Of a stretch of 53,227 nucleotides of DNA, positions 39,460 to 47,589 are shown piece after piece. Position 1 is the first letter of the stretch; each line of letters opens with the position of its first letter. Both the position numbers and the translations under genes were made by a program. The notes under the pieces were generated by a model, which saw only the letters and a list, made by a program, of their open reading frames with translations, had not been told where the DNA came from and made no database searches. The stretch is from Candidatus Saccharimonadota bacterium (GTDB lineage Bacteria; Patescibacteriota; Saccharimonadia; Saccharimonadales; Saccharimonadaceae). The stretch lies in NCBI GenBank assembly GCA_017460625.1, contig JAFUAT010000001.1, positions 1-53,227 on the forward strand, read 5' to 3'.

Positions 39460-40650
39460 TTAAGCTAGCTTATATGCATCGCGCACAATCATTACTTCTT
39501 CATTAGTCGGCTCTACATATACAGGAACAGTAGAATCTTCTGTTGTAATGATACCACTTGTGATTTCTTTGAAGCTCGCAATTGCGTTGTTCACATCACG
39601 GTTAATCTTGATACCAAGTGGCGCCAACCCTTCAATGATAGACTCACGAGTTTCGGCTCCATTTTCTAGTACGCCAGCCGTAAATACAATTGCATCTACT
39701 TCGCCGCCAAGCTCCAAATAATACTCTGCGATATAGCGGTCGATTCTATCAACGTACATATCAAGTGCGAGTCTAGCGTTCTCGTCTTTTTCTTCGATCG
39801 CTTTTTCTACGTCACGGTTATCATTGAAACCGCAAACGCCAAGAAGACCAGACTTTTTGTTAAGTGCGTCATCTACTTGGTTGTAAGTCATTCCAGCTTC
39901 GTCAATCATGTATTTAATGATAGAAGGGTCAATCGAACCGGAACGAGTCCCCATCATAAGTCCATCTAGTGGAGTTAGCCCCATGGTGGTGTCGTAGCTT
40001 TTACCACCTTTTACTGCAGTAATGGAAGCACCAGAACCGACGTGGCAAATAATCAAATTGATATTCTCTTTGCCAAGTTTTTTCTGCATTACTTCAGTAA
40101 TATACTTATGGGATGTACCATGAAAACCGTACTTTCTAACGCCGTACTTCTCATACCATTCCATTGGCACAGGATACATATATTGAATTTTTGGTATGGT
40201 CTGATGAAACGCTGTATCAAACACTGCTACTTGCGTTGCGTTCGGAAGAGCCTTTTGCATAGCCTTTACACCAGCGATGTTGCCTGGAAGATGAAGCGGT
40301 GCAAATTTACCAAATTCTTTCATATCTTTCAAGACTTCCGCATCGATCACTACGGATTTTGTGTATTTTTCACCACCGTGTACTGCGCGGTGACCAACAC
40401 TACGGATTTCGGATAAATCTTTTACCGCGCCATAGTTTACGAGCTCTTCGAGCATGATTTTTACGGCTTCGGTATGATCCTTGATAGGTTTTACAACTTC
40501 ATTCTTTTTGCCTTCAAATTTGATAGTGTAAAAACTATCCTTTGCTCCGATTTTTTCAACATATCCACCGATGATGGAAATTTCTGCTGGCATTTCATAA
40601 AGCTGAAACTTCAGCGAAGACGACCCAGCATTAACACATAATACTTTCAT
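39460..40650 (-). CDS. ackA: acetate kinase
   Basis: Converts acetyl phosphate + ADP to acetate + ATP, the likely energy step of a fermenting organism. 396 residues, full length. MKVLCVNAGSSSLKFQLY at the start (phosphate loop), GHRAVHGGEKY near 85, VAVFDTAFHQTIP near 142, YGFHGTSHKYI near 171, HVGSGASI near 204, and GVLENGAETRE near 325. No pta gene is in the window. It has its own extended -10 and a proper RBS (AAAGGAG), unlike the leaderless genes. It lies just downstream of the amino-acid transporter genes. Confidence 0.97.
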   Translation of the reverse strand: MKVLCVNAGSSSLKFQLYEMPAEISIIGGYVEKIGAKDSFYTIKFEGKKNEVVKPIKDHTEAVKIMLEELVNYGAVKDLSEIRSVGHRAVHGGEKYTKSVVIDAEVLKDMKEFGKFAPLHLPGNIAGVKAMQKALPNATQVAVFDTAFHQTIPKIQYMYPVPMEWYEKYGVRKYGFHGTSHKYITEVMQKKLGKENINLIICHVGSGASITAVKGGKSYDTTMGLTPLDGLMMGTRSGSIDPSIIKYMIDEAGMTYNQVDDALNKKSGLLGVCGFNDNRDVEKAIEEKDENARLALDMYVDRIDRYIAEYYLELGGEVDAIVFTAGVLENGAETRESIIEGLAPLGIKINRDVNNAIASFKEITSGIITTEDSTVPVYVEPTNEEVMIVRDAYKLA

Positions 40651-40680
40651 TTTTTCTCCTTTAATACGTATATTATATAT

Positions 40681-40690
40681 ATTATAACAC
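40681..40690 (-). promoter_or_regulatory. promoter of ackA
   Basis: Minus-strand TGTTATAAT; overlaps the stop codon of the ABC ATPase gene. A leader of about 24 bases with AAAGGAG follows. Confidence 0.65.
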
Positions 40691-41428
40691 TTTTTTCAGA
40701 AACTCTTGCACTCTAGGTGTTTTTGGATGGGAAAAGAATTTATCAGGAGTGTTCTCCTCAATTATTTTTCCTTTATCAATAAACACGATTCTGGAAGCGA
40801 TTTCCTTTGCAAAATTCATTTCATGCGTCACGATCATAATCGTCATTCCATTGTCTGCCACTTCGCGAATAAGATCAAGTACATCTCCAATCGATTCCGG
40901 ATCAAGCGCAGATGTCGGCTCGTCAAAAAGCAAAACTTCCGGCTCCATCATGAGAGCGCGAATAATTGCCACGCGCTGCTTTTGCCCGCCAGAAAGTGAA
41001 GCAGGGAAGGAATCCGCTTTTTCAGTAAGCCCGATGTGTCGAAGCAGTTTTCGTGCCTTTTTCTCGGCTTCCACTATATCTAGCCGCTTTAGTTTTACCG
41101 GTGCCAAAGTCAGATTCTCCATCACCGTTAAATTTGAAATCAAATTAAAATGCTGAAACACCATCCCAATTTTTGCACGCATCTCACGAACATTTTTTTC
41201 GTCAATCGGTGTGTCTTGAAAAGATATTTCACCAGAAGTCGGCTCTTCTAATCGGTTAATGCAGCGAAGAAAAGTTGATTTGCCGGAGCCGGACGGCCCA
41301 AGCACCACCACTTTTTCTCCTTCAAATAAATCAAAGTCAATTCCGTTGAGTACCTTATTATCGCCAAAACTTTTATGAAGTTTTCGTACGGAAATTTCGC
41401 TGCGGATAGATTTTTTAGACTCTGACAT
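40682..41428 (-). CDS. glnQ: polar amino-acid ABC transporter, ATP-binding protein (GlnQ-like)
   Basis: 248 residues. Walker A GPSGSGKS near 40, Q-loop VFQHFNL, signature SLSGGQKQRVAII near 143, Walker B VLLFDEPTSALDP, H-loop VTHEM. This is the close-knit GlnQ/HisP family serving polar amino-acid importers. It follows the permease gene with a 14-base overlap and the binding protein before that, so the three make one operon. No biosynthetic genes for amino acids are seen in the window, consistent with import dependence. Confidence 0.93.
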   Translation of the reverse strand: MSESKKSIRSEISVRKLHKSFGDNKVLNGIDFDLFEGEKVVVLGPSGSGKSTFLRCINRLEEPTSGEISFQDTPIDEKNVREMRAKIGMVFQHFNLISNLTVMENLTLAPVKLKRLDIVEAEKKARKLLRHIGLTEKADSFPASLSGGQKQRVAIIRALMMEPEVLLFDEPTSALDPESIGDVLDLIREVADNGMTIMIVTHEMNFAKEIASRIVFIDKGKIIEENTPDKFFSHPKTPRVQEFLKKVL

Positions 41429-42110
41429 CGCTTTTCCTCATTCTTTTTTCGATTTGTTTAATAACAAACGAGATCAAATACACTACCGCAAGATAAAATA
41501 ACGCCGCCGTAAACATCGGCACTACATAACTTGCCATATTCTGACCAGAGCCAATGTCTTTTGCCGCCATATTTAAATCATACATCCCGACCATGCTTAC
41601 AATAGCCGTCTCCTTAAATACTGTAATCACTTCGTTTCCGAGCGCCGGTATGATGTTTTTGATTGCCTGCGGTGCGACGATTTTTGTAAAAATCGTAAAG
41701 TTGCTGAGTCCTAGCGCCATCCCCGCCTCTGTTTGACCAACATCCACAGACAAAATCCCACCTCGAATTATTTCAGAACTATATGCCGCCGAATTAAACG
41801 CAAACGCCAAAACCGCTGTTATAATTTGCGGAAAATCCCGGATTGCAAAAATAATAAAAAACATAATAAAAAGTTGCAATGCCATTGGCGTTCCGCGAAT
41901 AATCGTTACATACACGCGACAAATAAATTTAAACGGATTGAGCCATTTAGATTTACCAGTTTCAATCAGTGCGATAATTAGCCCCAGCAAAAAACCCAAA
42001 AATACCGCAAAAAAGGCAATTTCTATCGTTAGCAAAAATCCGTGGAACAGGGAATCAATATATTCCGGCGTGGTCCATAGTTCTACGATTTTGCTAAAGA
42101 AATTCTCCAT
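41415..42110 (-). CDS. polar amino-acid ABC transporter permease (HisM/GlnP family)
   Basis: 231 residues with five hydrophobic helices; the N-terminal SLFHGFLLTIEIAFFAVFLG (HEAR-type start), RGTPMALQLF (EAA-region Arg-Gly-Thr-P, family signature) and the EAA motif in AGMALGLSNFTIFTKIVAPQAI. These mark the polar amino-acid uptake family. It lies between the binding-protein gene (stop 14 bases upstream) and the ATPase gene it overlaps. Confidence 0.92.
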   Translation of the reverse strand: MENFFSKIVELWTTPEYIDSLFHGFLLTIEIAFFAVFLGFLLGLIIALIETGKSKWLNPFKFICRVYVTIIRGTPMALQLFIMFFIIFAIRDFPQIITAVLAFAFNSAAYSSEIIRGGILSVDVGQTEAGMALGLSNFTIFTKIVAPQAIKNIIPALGNEVITVFKETAIVSMVGMYDLNMAAKDIGSGQNMASYVVPMFTAALFYLAVVYLISFVIKQIEKRMRKSDVRV

Positions 42111-42124
42111 CGTTTATCCGTTGT

Positions 42125-43012
42125 TTATAAGCCCGAATATTTTAAAACTAGCCGCTCTATTTCAGAAATTCCTTCTGGATTTTCGGTTAACATTTCCGCC
42201 AAAACTTCATTAAATGCTTCGAGTAACTCGGTTTTCTCTTTGTTTACGGCAATTGCATATGATTCTTCTGTTGGATAGTCGGCCTCGCCATTTTCACCCA
42301 TATAATAAAGTGGCAGAGCATCTAGATTTGAATTCTTTGAAACAATCATCTTGGCCGGAAGCTCATCAGCAATCGCAAAATCTATGATATGCGCACCGAT
42401 TGCGTCTGCCGCCAGTTGATGCGAATCAAATCCTTTCACCTGCGTATTAGTGCCTGCAAGTACACCTTCGTCCGCTTCGTCAGAAGCAAACAAATACCCA
42501 GTACTACCAGTTTGTGAACCAAGTTTAGAGCCAGCTAATGCGTTCCATGTAATGTGATCATCACGGATTTCCGGCGCTGCAGATTTATCAAAAATCACGT
42601 ACTGCACGGATGTGTAGTAAGGAATAGAAAAGTTGACCTTTTCTTGCCTAGCTGGTGTGATGGTAAGCCCCGCTGCTCCAGCATCAGCAATTTTACCAGC
42701 TTCCACGTTGTCGATAATTACGTCAAATTCTACGTCTTTGATTTCAATTCTTTTACCAAGCTTTTCCGCCACGCGGTTGATAATATCAACATCTACACCC
42801 TTAATCTCGCGCCCATCATAAAATTCAAACGGCGCAAAAAACGCGTTAGTTTCTACTATGTAATCAGCCGGCTGATTTTTATTAATAAATAAAGCTGCCA
42901 CTCCAACAATCGCGACAATCAAAATCGCCGCTTCTGCTACAATCCCCCAAGGGATTTTTTTCTTTTGCTGTTTTTTATTTTTTGAATTCTTTGTAGTGCC
43001 TTTTCTTACCAT
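42125..43012 (-). CDS. amino-acid ABC transporter substrate-binding protein, membrane-anchored
   Basis: 295 residues of the bacterial extracellular solute-binding family 3. Lys/Gln-rich N-terminus (KGTTKNSKNKKQQKKK) and one hydrophobic segment (about 21-44) that serves as an uncleaved anchor, as there is no lipobox Cys. The ligand-binding core shows NAFFAPFEFYDGREIKGVDVDI (family F.PF.f.d), GAAGLTITPARQEKVNFSIPY and ASDEAD. Start at 43012 is set by a minus-strand TGGTATAAT ending 6 bases upstream; an ATG 81 bases before would lie upstream of it. Confidence 0.9.
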   Translation of the reverse strand: MVRKGTTKNSKNKKQQKKKIPWGIVAEAAILIVAIVGVAALFINKNQPADYIVETNAFFAPFEFYDGREIKGVDVDIINRVAEKLGKRIEIKDVEFDVIIDNVEAGKIADAGAAGLTITPARQEKVNFSIPYYTSVQYVIFDKSAAPEIRDDHITWNALAGSKLGSQTGSTGYLFASDEADEGVLAGTNTQVKGFDSHQLAADAIGAHIIDFAIADELPAKMIVSKNSNLDALPLYYMGENGEADYPTEESYAIAVNKEKTELLEAFNEVLAEMLTENPEGISEIERLVLKYSGL

Positions 43013-43018
43013 AACCTT

Positions 43019-43027
43019 ATTATACCA
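43019..43027 (-). promoter_or_regulatory. leaderless promoter of the ABC operon
   Basis: Minus-strand TGGTATAAT at 43027-43019, 6 bases before the ATG. The divergent surface-gene remnant promoter begins 17 bases further on. Confidence 0.7.
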
Positions 43028-43042
43028 CGAACCACAAAAACC

Positions 43043-43097
43043 ATTGCATTTATGCTTTTCCTGTCCTATAATAAAGACATTATGTTGGGTCATACAC
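43043..43097 (+). repeat. 55-bp exact copy of the surface-gene promoter and start
   Basis: Identical over 55 bases to 52714-52768, covering -35 (TTGCAT), 17-base spacer, -10 (TATAAT), the ATG and five codons (MLGHT). Confidence 0.95.
43044..43072 (+). promoter_or_regulatory. promoter of the surface-gene remnant
   Basis: TTGCAT (43044-43049), 17-base spacer, TATAAT (43067-43072), then 9 bases to ATG 43082. Same as the copy at 52715. Confidence 0.6.
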
Positions 43098-43258
43098 CGT
43101 TATTCCTAGCACTTCTCTATTTTTCATGTCCTGTTGTATTAGGTCTTAGAACCGTAGAAAGTATCTCTCATGACTCTAATATTAACAAAGATAAACATAA
43201 CATCCATGTATTGACAATGTATAAAAAATGTAATACAATGTATCTAAGGAGTAAATGA
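43082..43258 (+). pseudogene. truncated surface-protein gene remnant
   Basis: A 58-residue frame. The start MLGHTPLFLALLYFSCPVV and LGLRTVESIS correspond to the signal region of the right-end gene (LLFLTLLYFSCPVILGLRTVEGIS), after an internal deletion of about 110 bases relative to it. The rest (SNINKDKHNIHVLTMYKKCN) has no match and reads through the antitoxin promoter up to its start. It looks like a 5' fossil or a donor cassette; expression of a short secreted peptide is also possible since its promoter is intact. Confidence 0.65.
43211..43239 (+). promoter_or_regulatory. promoter/operator of the DinJ-like gene
   Basis: TTGACA (43211-43216), 17-base spacer, TACAAT (43234-43239). Two direct copies of ACAATGTAT (one in the spacer, one across the -10) could be repressor sites for autoregulation. 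Confidence 0.55.
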
Positions 43259-43587
43259 TGAACGATACGGCAATTACATTTAGAACAAATAGCGAAACAA
43301 AGGCAGAAGCTCAGCATATTTTTGCTGACCTTGGTATGGATATTAGCACAGCCCTAAATGTTTTTTTGAAAAAAGTAGTAAGAACTGGTTCTATTCCATT
43401 CGAAGTAACTCTAAATGACGAACCAAACGAAACTACCCTAGCCGCACTAGATGAAGTATACAATCATCCAGAACTGTCAGATGGCCCATACGCCACTAAA
43501 AAAGAAATCCTGGAGGCGCTTGCTAGCAGAAGAAAAACCTTTGCCGTCAAAAAGTCTATATCTCGTAAGAACCGGAAGCCACAGTGA
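43258..43587 (+). CDS. RelB/DinJ-family antitoxin-like protein, apparently orphan
   Basis: 109 residues. TAITFRTNSETKAEAQHIFADLGMDISTALNVFLKKVVRTGSIPFEV is the ribbon-helix-helix of the DinJ/RelB family. The C-terminal part (about 50-109) is longer than usual and ends in a very basic KKSISRKNRKPQ. There is no YafQ/RelE toxin frame after it; only 27 bases lie before the convergent mscL. Start 43258 is favoured over the ATG 3 bases upstream because AAGGAG is then 6 bases away. It probably represses its own promoter; a trans-acting toxin elsewhere is possible. Confidence 0.75.
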   Translation: MNDTAITFRTNSETKAEAQHIFADLGMDISTALNVFLKKVVRTGSIPFEVTLNDEPNETTLAALDEVYNHPELSDGPYATKKEILEALASRRKTFAVKKSISRKNRKPQ

Positions 43588-43614
43588 TTTATTTTAGCTA
43601 TCTACTACCTTAGA

Positions 43615-44046
43615 CTATTTTTTCTTCTCGGCCTTCTCCGCGGCTTTCGCATCCTTTGCGGCCTTGGCATCTTTTTTGCGATTAATGCGGTTCATTGCCT
43701 TTACAATCATAAAGATTACCCAAGCGATAATCAAAAATTCCACCACATTCTGGATGAAATTGCCATAAGCAATCACGGCTTCGGTGTCACCACCAAAGAA
43801 GTTTGGAATCACTAACTTTAAATCTCTGAAATCTACACCACCGCCAATCAAACCTACAATTGGCATAACAATGTCATTCACAAGGGAATTAACAATTGCG
43901 GTGAAAGCTCCACCTACGGCCACACCTACAGCGAGATCTACTACCGAACCGCGGTTAATAAATTCAATGAACTCCTTGCGAAATCCAGAGTTCTTTTCTT
44001 TTAGCTCACCCAATTTTTCCTTGGCTTTTGCGCCTGTTTCTGCCAT
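43615..44046 (-). CDS. mscL: large-conductance mechanosensitive channel MscL
   Basis: 143 residues. [44 protein letters not shown] contains the N-terminal amphipathic helix and the TM1 pore with the GxxGxAF pattern; TM2 is [20 protein letters not shown] long Lys/Ala C-terminal helix follows. It releases solutes at high turgor; with mscS the organism has both types. RBS AAAGGAG lies upstream. The C-terminal coding region converges on the antitoxin gene. Confidence 0.95.
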   Translation of the reverse strand: MAETGAKAKEKLGELKEKNSGFRKEFIEFINRGSVVDLAVGVAVGGAFTAIVNSLVNDIVMPIVGLIGGGVDFRDLKLVIPNFFGGDTEAVIAYGNFIQNVVEFLIIAWVIFMIVKAMNRINRKKDAKAAKDAKAAEKAEKKK

Positions 44047-44056
44047 AATAACTCCT

Positions 44057-44686
44057 TTATTTATTGTTTGTCTCTGAAAAATCGTTAAATTGTGTATAAA
44101 GATTATTCAGACTAGTATAAGATGGGGAAAGAATTTCTTTAAAGGCTGCGTCGTCGGTCTTGTCAAAAATCCCCTTCTCTTGACTCATCACAGTGTAAAT
44201 CTCTAATGCCATTTTGTGAGCATAAACTCTATCAAGTAACCCATTAATCTTTGCCTTAAATAGCTCATCGTTTAAATTCGTTTTGTTTAGCTCGGCTTCT
44301 TCTACGACCGCTTCCTTTACATCTTTACTTTCGTCAAATTGATAGGTATTAGTCATGTAAGTACCAAGTTGGGACGATAAGTTAGAAAATACCCCCCGCA
44401 GAGAAGAAGATAGGGAACGAAGCGATAGGGACTTTACGTCACCCTGATATTCATTCATCAACTCCACGTCGCTATCTAGACGGAGCTTCAAAGAAATACA
44501 CTCATCTTTTAGAGATGGCTTGCTTCCCAGCATAGAACCAACCAGCATAATCAAAACCAAAGCAATCAGCGCCACCATCCCCCACTTAAAATATTTCGAG
44601 CTAAGTATTCCAGCAAAACCTTTTTTAGGCGGCTTCATCGGACGGCTTGCAGCCGCAATTTGATTCAAATAGTCCTGACTATCCAT
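44057..44686 (-). CDS. membrane-anchored hypothetical protein
   Basis: 209 residues, not recognised. A 35-residue cytoplasmic N-terminus (Lys/Pro-rich) precedes one membrane helix (about 35-52, [19 protein letters not shown]) and a helical extracellular domain with several coiled-coil-like stretches ([39 protein letters not shown]). One Cys lies just after the helix. It is upstream of mscL (10 bases), same strand, so possibly co-transcribed, and divergent from dnaG. Function unknown. Confidence 0.7.
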   Translation of the reverse strand: MDSQDYLNQIAAASRPMKPPKKGFAGILSSKYFKWGMVALIALVLIMLVGSMLGSKPSLKDECISLKLRLDSDVELMNEYQGDVKSLSLRSLSSSLRGVFSNLSSQLGTYMTNTYQFDESKDVKEAVVEEAELNKTNLNDELFKAKINGLLDRVYAHKMALEIYTVMSQEKGIFDKTDDAAFKEILSPSYTSLNNLYTQFNDFSETNNK

Positions 44687-44707
44687 GATATAATACTATT
44701 ATAACAT
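44686..44707. promoter_or_regulatory. interlocked divergent -10 boxes
   Basis: Plus-strand TGATATAAT (44686-44694) serves dnaG; minus-strand TGTTATAAT (44707-44699) serves the hypothetical gene. Each box lies in the short space between the other box and its start codon, so the two polymerases cannot initiate at once. Confidence 0.55.
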
Positions 44708-46364
44708 GTATGACTTGAAAGACGAAATAAAATCTCGGCTTCCCGTAGAAGATGTCATCGGTCAATATGTGGAGTTGAAACGTGCCGGCCGCAATCTCAA
44801 AGGCCGCTCCCCATGGGGCGTAGATAAAACCCCTAGTTTTATGGTGTCCCCAGAAAAAGGCATCTGGCACGATTTCTCAGCCAATAAAGGCGGCGATATC
44901 TTTACCTTCGTCATGGAAGTAGAAGGGATCCCCTTTAAAGAAGCTTTAGAAAAGCTTGCTCGTCAAGCCGGAGTAGATATTTCAAAATACGGCGGCACAT
45001 CTAGCGGTAGTAGTCAAAAAGTCCAAAGAAAAAAGGCCCGTTTAAAAGAAGCTCTTAATCTCTCCACCAGATACTATCAAGCTTGTCTAGCTCACAGCCG
45101 AGAAGTCTGCGAATATGTTTTTTACAAAAGAAATCTAAATCGTGCCACCGTTTCTGAGTTTAAAATTGGCTATTCTCCAGAAAACGGTCACGCTCTAATT
45201 GACGTCTTAAAAAAACGTGGTTTCACTCTAGAAGAACTAGATTCCGCTGGACTTCTCAATCGTTTCAAAAAAGATTTGTTCAGACACCGCATGATGATTC
45301 CGTTTTTTGACACCGACGGTAGTATCATAGGCTATACTGCGCGTATCATCGGTGCCGGTGAACCAAAATATTTAAACACTCCAGAAACGATTCTGTTTAA
45401 TAAATCTCGATTTATTTTTGGTTTGTTTCAGGCAAAGGAAGCCATCAGAAGAAATGGCTTCGTGGTAATCGTAGAAGGGAACATGGATGTAATTTCTTCG
45501 CATCAAGCCGGAGTAAAAGAGACCGTGGCCACATCTGGCACTGCCATGACGCCACAGCATCTCAAGATTCTGTCTCGTTTAACTTCTGACATTCGTTTGG
45601 CCTATGACGGCGACGCTGCCGGAGTCAAAGCCACCGAGCGTGCTGTAGAACTAGCCGGCGAACTTGGTATAGACCTTACCATTATTTCGAACTACCACGG
45701 CGCAAAAGACCCAGACGAGCTCATTCAGAAAGACCCTGCTCTCTGGCAAGCCGCCGTAGAAGAGCGCATCCCAGCCGTAGACTGGCTTTTAAACAAGTAC
45801 GCCGAATCTCTAAATTTAAATCTCGCCCCAGATAAACGCAAATATTCCGACCTAGCACTCCATCTTTTAAACCTTGTCAAGGACGAAATAGAACGCGCCA
45901 CTTACGAACAAAAAATCGCCAAAACCCTAGGCGTTACCGTAGAAGCTTTAAGAGAAAAAGGTGACCGTTTAAACCGCCAATTAGAAGAATCCGCTTCGAG
46001 AAAATATCTCAAAAAACCTAAGACCGAAGTCGTTCCAGACCATCTTAAGAGATTAGAAGACACCCTTCTATCTCTTAAAGTATTTGGCGGCATTACCAAA
46101 ACCAACATTCCTTTTCCTTTGCCAGAGAACGAGACAAAACTATCCGAGCTGGAATTAATTTTTAATACCAATTATGAAGAAATGAAAAACGTAGATTACG
46201 AAAAAGAAGCCGCCGCTCTTATGAAACGCTACGAAAAGGAGTCTAAAAAAGCCAAAATCGCCAGTCTGCAGGAGAAATTAGAAAGCCTACCAGAAGATGA
46301 TCCAAGCTTCAATGACACCCTGTCAGAGCTTAACCAGCTTTTAAAGGCTAAATCTCTTGAATAA
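44706..46364 (+). CDS. dnaG: DNA primase DnaG without zinc ligands
   Basis: 552 residues; synthesises RNA primers. N-terminal zinc-binding domain has the family's order (DVIGQYVELKRAGRNLKG, TPSFMVSPEKGIWHDF, KGGDIFTFVME), but CPFH is SPWG and the FGCG pair is FSAN, so all CHC2 ligands are missing. The TOPRIM catalytic domain is intact: VVIVEGNMDVISSHQAGV near 256 and IRLAYDGDAAGVKATER near 297. The C-terminal helicase-binding region is charged and variable. Start taken as the first ATG of ATGTATG after the -10; the second ATG is not in frame. Confidence 0.95.
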   Translation: MYDLKDEIKSRLPVEDVIGQYVELKRAGRNLKGRSPWGVDKTPSFMVSPEKGIWHDFSANKGGDIFTFVMEVEGIPFKEALEKLARQAGVDISKYGGTSSGSSQKVQRKKARLKEALNLSTRYYQACLAHSREVCEYVFYKRNLNRATVSEFKIGYSPENGHALIDVLKKRGFTLEELDSAGLLNRFKKDLFRHRMMIPFFDTDGSIIGYTARIIGAGEPKYLNTPETILFNKSRFIFGLFQAKEAIRRNGFVVIVEGNMDVISSHQAGVKETVATSGTAMTPQHLKILSRLTSDIRLAYDGDAAGVKATERAVELAGELGIDLTIISNYHGAKDPDELIQKDPALWQAAVEERIPAVDWLLNKYAESLNLNLAPDKRKYSDLALHLLNLVKDEIERATYEQKIAKTLGVTVEALREKGDRLNRQLEESASRKYLKKPKTEVVPDHLKRLEDTLLSLKVFGGITKTNIPFPLPENETKLSELELIFNTNYEEMKNVDYEKEAAALMKRYEKESKKAKIASLQEKLESLPEDDPSFNDTLSELNQLLKAKSLE

Positions 46365-46376
46365 AATCTCCATCTA

Positions 46377-46385
46377 TGATATAAT
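46377..46385 (+). promoter_or_regulatory. promoter of rplU
   Basis: TGATATAAT; an 18-base leader with AAAGGA follows, so rplU is not leaderless. Confidence 0.65.
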
Positions 46386-46409
46386 AAACAGAATAAACAA
46401 AGGATTATT

Positions 46410-46718
46410 ATGAAGAAAGCAGTTATCTGTGTTAGCGGGAAGCAATATCTCGTCGCAGAAAAAGAGACCCTGCGGGTGGACCTCCTTCCGTCAGGCACAA
46501 AAGAGCTCGAAACTGATGCTTTACTTGTAATCGATGGAGACAAAGTTTCCGTCGGTACTCCTACCGTAAAAGGCGTAAAGGTTTCGGCAAAGGTAAAAAC
46601 CCCAGAAGTCAAGGGTGACAAAATTCGTGTAATTCGCTATCATTCCAAGAAGCGTGTTCATACCGAAACTGGTCATCGCCAGAAATACACCGAAATTGAA
46701 ATTACTTCAATAAAATAA
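46410..46718 (+). CDS. rplU: 50S ribosomal protein L21
   Basis: 102 residues. AVICVSGKQYLVAEKETLRVD at the start (family A(I/V)..GGKQY.V..G), VSVGTPTVKGVKVSAKV and the basic end HSKKRVHTETGHRQKYTEI match L21, which binds domain I/II of 23S rRNA. Unlike most bacteria, rpmA (L27) does not follow; the gene ends in a strong terminator. RBS AAAGGA. Confidence 0.95.
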   Translation: MKKAVICVSGKQYLVAEKETLRVDLLPSGTKELETDALLVIDGDKVSVGTPTVKGVKVSAKVKTPEVKGDKIRVIRYHSKKRVHTETGHRQKYTEIEITSIK

Positions 46719-46747
46719 AATAAGCCCCATCAGGGGCTTATTTTTTT
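46718..46747 (+). terminator. terminator of rplU
   Basis: 11-bp stem AAATAAGCCCC / GGGGCTTATTT with ATCA loop, followed by further T's. Begins at the stop codon. Confidence 0.92.
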
Positions 46748-46794
46748 AGTGTTTTTTAGCCCAATAATAAAATAAGCACTTTTATTTTATTTAT

Positions 46795-46802
46795 GATATA
46801 AT
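46795..46802 (+). promoter_or_regulatory. promoter of parAB
   Basis: TGATATAAT (TATAAT 46797-46802), 10 bases before the parA ATG, so the leader is at most a few bases. Confidence 0.65.
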
Positions 46803-46812
46803 TATAAGTATT

Positions 46813-47589
46813 ATGAGTGCGAAGGTAATATGTGTAACAAACCAAAAGGGCGGTGTCGGCAAGACTACGACCGCGGTAAATCTCTGTTATTATCTCGCCA
46901 AAGACAAGAAAAAGACTCTACTTGTTGATTTTGATCCTCAGGGCAATGCTACTTCTGGTCTCGGTTTCGATAAAAACGACAAAGAAAAGCTCGGTATCAC
47001 CATGGCAGAGATTTTGCTAGGCTCCGCTGAAATAGAAAATTGCATCAGAGCCACCAAATATAAAAATTACGATTTGGCTCCAGCCACCCCAGAACTTGCC
47101 AACGTAGAAGTAGAGATAGCCTCTTTAAACAAAAGATTTGTTCGACTGCGCGATGCAATAAATAGAGTCAGGGAAAAATATGATTATATAGTAATTGATT
47201 TGCCACCGTCCTTAAGTCTTCTCACCGTAAATGGTATGATTGCCTCAGATTATCTTTTGCTTCCAGTCCAGACCGAATTCTATGCTTTGGAAGGCGTCGC
47301 CCAACTTCTAGAAACCATGAAGTTAGTCAAGAAACAGGCCAACCCAAATCTAGCTCTGCTCGGCGTTCTCGCCACGATGTACGACAAACGCACCAGTCTC
47401 TCTACTCAAGTATTCGCCGAAATCAAGAAATACTTTAAAGACCTGACATTTAAGACTACCATTCCGCGCAACGTTCGCGTCGCGGAAGCCCCATCGCATG
47501 GCGTCCCAGTAGGGGATTATGATAAATTCTCCCGTGGTGCTAAAGCATATAAAGACTTCGCTAGAGAAGTAGAAGGACGAACCAAATGA
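46813..47589 (+). CDS. parA: chromosome-partitioning ATPase ParA/Soj
   Basis: 258 residues. Deviant Walker A KGGVGKTTTAVNLC at 12-25, LLVDFDPQGNATSG near 37 (Walker A'), YIVIDLPPSL near 118 (Walker B), and the GVLATMYDKRTSLSTQVFAEI block. It lacks an N-terminal DNA-binding extension, so it is a chromosomal (Soj-type) ParA. It ends in TGA and overlaps parB by four bases (ATGA), giving coupled expression of the pair. Confidence 0.95.
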   Translation: MSAKVICVTNQKGGVGKTTTAVNLCYYLAKDKKKTLLVDFDPQGNATSGLGFDKNDKEKLGITMAEILLGSAEIENCIRATKYKNYDLAPATPELANVEVEIASLNKRFVRLRDAINRVREKYDYIVIDLPPSLSLLTVNGMIASDYLLLPVQTEFYALEGVAQLLETMKLVKKQANPNLALLGVLATMYDKRTSLSTQVFAEIKKYFKDLTFKTTIPRNVRVAEAPSHGVPVGDYDKFSRGAKAYKDFAREVEGRTK

